DNA of 64,000 nt from positions 930,001 through 994,000 of the forward strand of contig CM125795.1 in NCBI GenBank assembly GCA_052171275.1, given 5' to 3'. The notes under the pieces were generated by a model, which was not told the origin of the DNA, searched no databases, and saw only the letters and a list, made by a program, of their open reading frames with translations. Numbering within the stretch: the first letter of the stretch is position 1; every line of letters starts with the position of its first letter. The position numbers and the translations under genes were made by a program. This document shows positions 62,704-64,000 of the stretch, piece by piece. Origin of the DNA: Arsenophonus sp052171275. Lineage in GTDB: Bacteria; Pseudomonadota; Gammaproteobacteria; Enterobacterales; Enterobacteriaceae.

Positions 62704-64000
62704 ATATTTTTAAAAGTTTCATTATAAAATTAATATAAAAATTACGATTAATTATAATATTAACATAAAAATATTAATCTCTTATTTAAATAAATATAAT
62801 AAGAATATTTAATTAGTTTTATTAACAAATAAATAAATTTATTAAAATAACATATGTTTTATAAAATTATTAAAATAAATTATTAATAAATTAAAACTGA
62901 ATAATATCATATCTAGTTAAAAACAATAATTTAACTTATATATTATATTAATCTTATCATGAAAATTAATCAATCAATTTATTTTAAAAATATTATAAGT
63001 AAAGAGTCAAACACATAACTATACTAAATAGTATTTTGATAAATTTAATTATTTACACTATTTTAATAAAAATAATTATAATGAATGATTTTATTAATAT
63101 TTAAAGTTAAATTAGCATTTTTTTAATATTAATATATGCATATGTATTTATAAATTTTAATATAAAGATATTCGTTTTATATAAAAACTCTTTTTAACAA
63201 TAAACTCGATATTATACTTTGACAATCCTATTAGTCATTATAATTAAAAATATATGATATCAATAATTAAACTTAGTTATAAATATAAATATAATAATTA
63301 TATTAAAGAATTTAGTAAATATGAAACTATTTAAGAGTTATTTATTAATAATGAAATATATTTATTTTTAAAATTGAATCTATCAAAAATATATTTTTTA
63401 CTATAAAATAAAATAAAACACTAATATTTATAATTTTAATTATTTATGATTGATTATAGTTTAATTATCATTAATAATGAAAGAATAAAATTAATATCTA
63501 TTATAAGTTATAAAAAAATTTTTTTCATGAATTATAAAAATATTTATTGTATAATATAATAAATAAGATTTGCTAAATATATAGATATTCTGTTTATAAT
63601 TTAAATAATAAAATATATTTCAATATAGTTTATTGAACTAAACATTAAATACTCATAATATACATATATTATATTCTTTAATTATAATGTTATTAAAGAT
63701 ATAGAAAATCTTAATTCAGAAAGATATTTTGATATGTTATTAATTATAAATATGATTTTAATTATTAATATCTGAAAATTAAATTATTATAAATATAATT
63801 TTTTATTCATAAAAAAGTTGAATATAAATTCAAATATAAAAATAAAATAAAAAAATTGAATTTATCAATAGATAATTTACTGTATAAATATAGTTATTCT
63901 TTTATAAAATAAAAGCTTATTTTCAGTTATTGAAATACCTATATAACGTTTATTTATGAAATAAAAAACAAAAACATTTTGATGATATGGAAAATATAAG

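Larger units (their letters stand above)
55199..64000. other. gene-free stretch after ydgI
   Basis: No gene is supported to the end of the window. Stops are dense in all frames. The notable contents are a cluster of long hairpins at 61267-61905, a coding-like remnant at 61912-61975 on the minus strand, and the 22-bp inverted repeat at 62654-62703. A perfect TTGACA occurs at 59191 and at 63219; the second is followed by TATAAT, but only 14 bp away. No open frame follows either. Confidence 0.55.

Noticed and set aside
63219..63244. TTGACA followed by TATAAT, a possible sigma-70 promoter
   Set aside because: The spacer is 14 bp rather than 16-18, and no gene or RNA follows. TATAAT-like hexamers are very common in this composition.
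1..64000. CRISPR array, tRNA, rRNA and prophage genes
   Set aside because: I looked for regularly spaced repeats, T-loop signatures and phage-like frames on both strands and found none that hold up. A covariance-model scan would be needed to exclude a highly divergent tRNA.

Overview
The window looks like a piece of the chromosome of a long-term, degenerate gammaproteobacterial (Enterobacterales-type) host-restricted symbiont. Every recognisable protein aligns along its length with an E. coli-type protein: AcnA, RibA, PyrF, Nth, RsxB/RsxC, FumC, Cdh, a WaaI/WaaJ-type LPS glycosyltransferase and YdgI. Base composition is extremely A+T-rich (by eye well over 80% between genes). Only about 11.4 kb of the 64 kb is recognisably coding, so coding density is about 18%. 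I see no rRNA, tRNA, CRISPR array, prophage or intact insertion sequence.

Layout. 1-3.8 kb is gene-free. 3.8-10 kb is a fossilised E. coli-like block: acnA (+), ribA (-), an empty pgpB slot, lapA and lapB as fossils (+), and pyrF (+). 14-18.9 kb is the rsx-nth block on the minus strand: nth, an eroded rsxD-rsxG-rsxE slot, and one long ORF joining the C-terminal half of RsxB to RsxC. fumC stands alone at 26.2-27.6 kb, with a likely terminator behind it and a possible transposase fossil about 0.8 kb further on. cdh (33.8-34.5 kb) is split by a frameshift at a run of nine A. An LPS-core glycosyltransferase gene lies at 40.4-41.5 kb (-). The APC-family transporter gene ydgI lies at 53.8-55.2 kb (-) and starts with TTG. 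The remaining stretches, 4 to 12 kb each, hold no gene I can support.

Function. What survives is a mixed set: two TCA-cycle enzymes (aconitase A, fumarase C), one riboflavin and one pyrimidine step, base-excision repair (Nth), a remnant of an electron-transfer complex, phospholipid turnover, LPS-core assembly and amino-acid exchange. In E. coli acnA, fumC and ribA belong to the SoxRS response and the Rsx complex resets SoxR, so the set leans towards redox stress. Most of these genes lie in the terminus third of the E. coli map, which is a competing explanation.

Most notable are the near-empty DNA that has not been deleted, the RsxB'-RsxC ORF that keeps four Fe-S motifs but has lost its flavin-site glycines, the poly(A)-tract frameshift in cdh, the readable fossil of lapB, and a set of long perfect inverted repeats, three of them with 22-bp stems and 5-6 base loops, scattered through the non-coding DNA.
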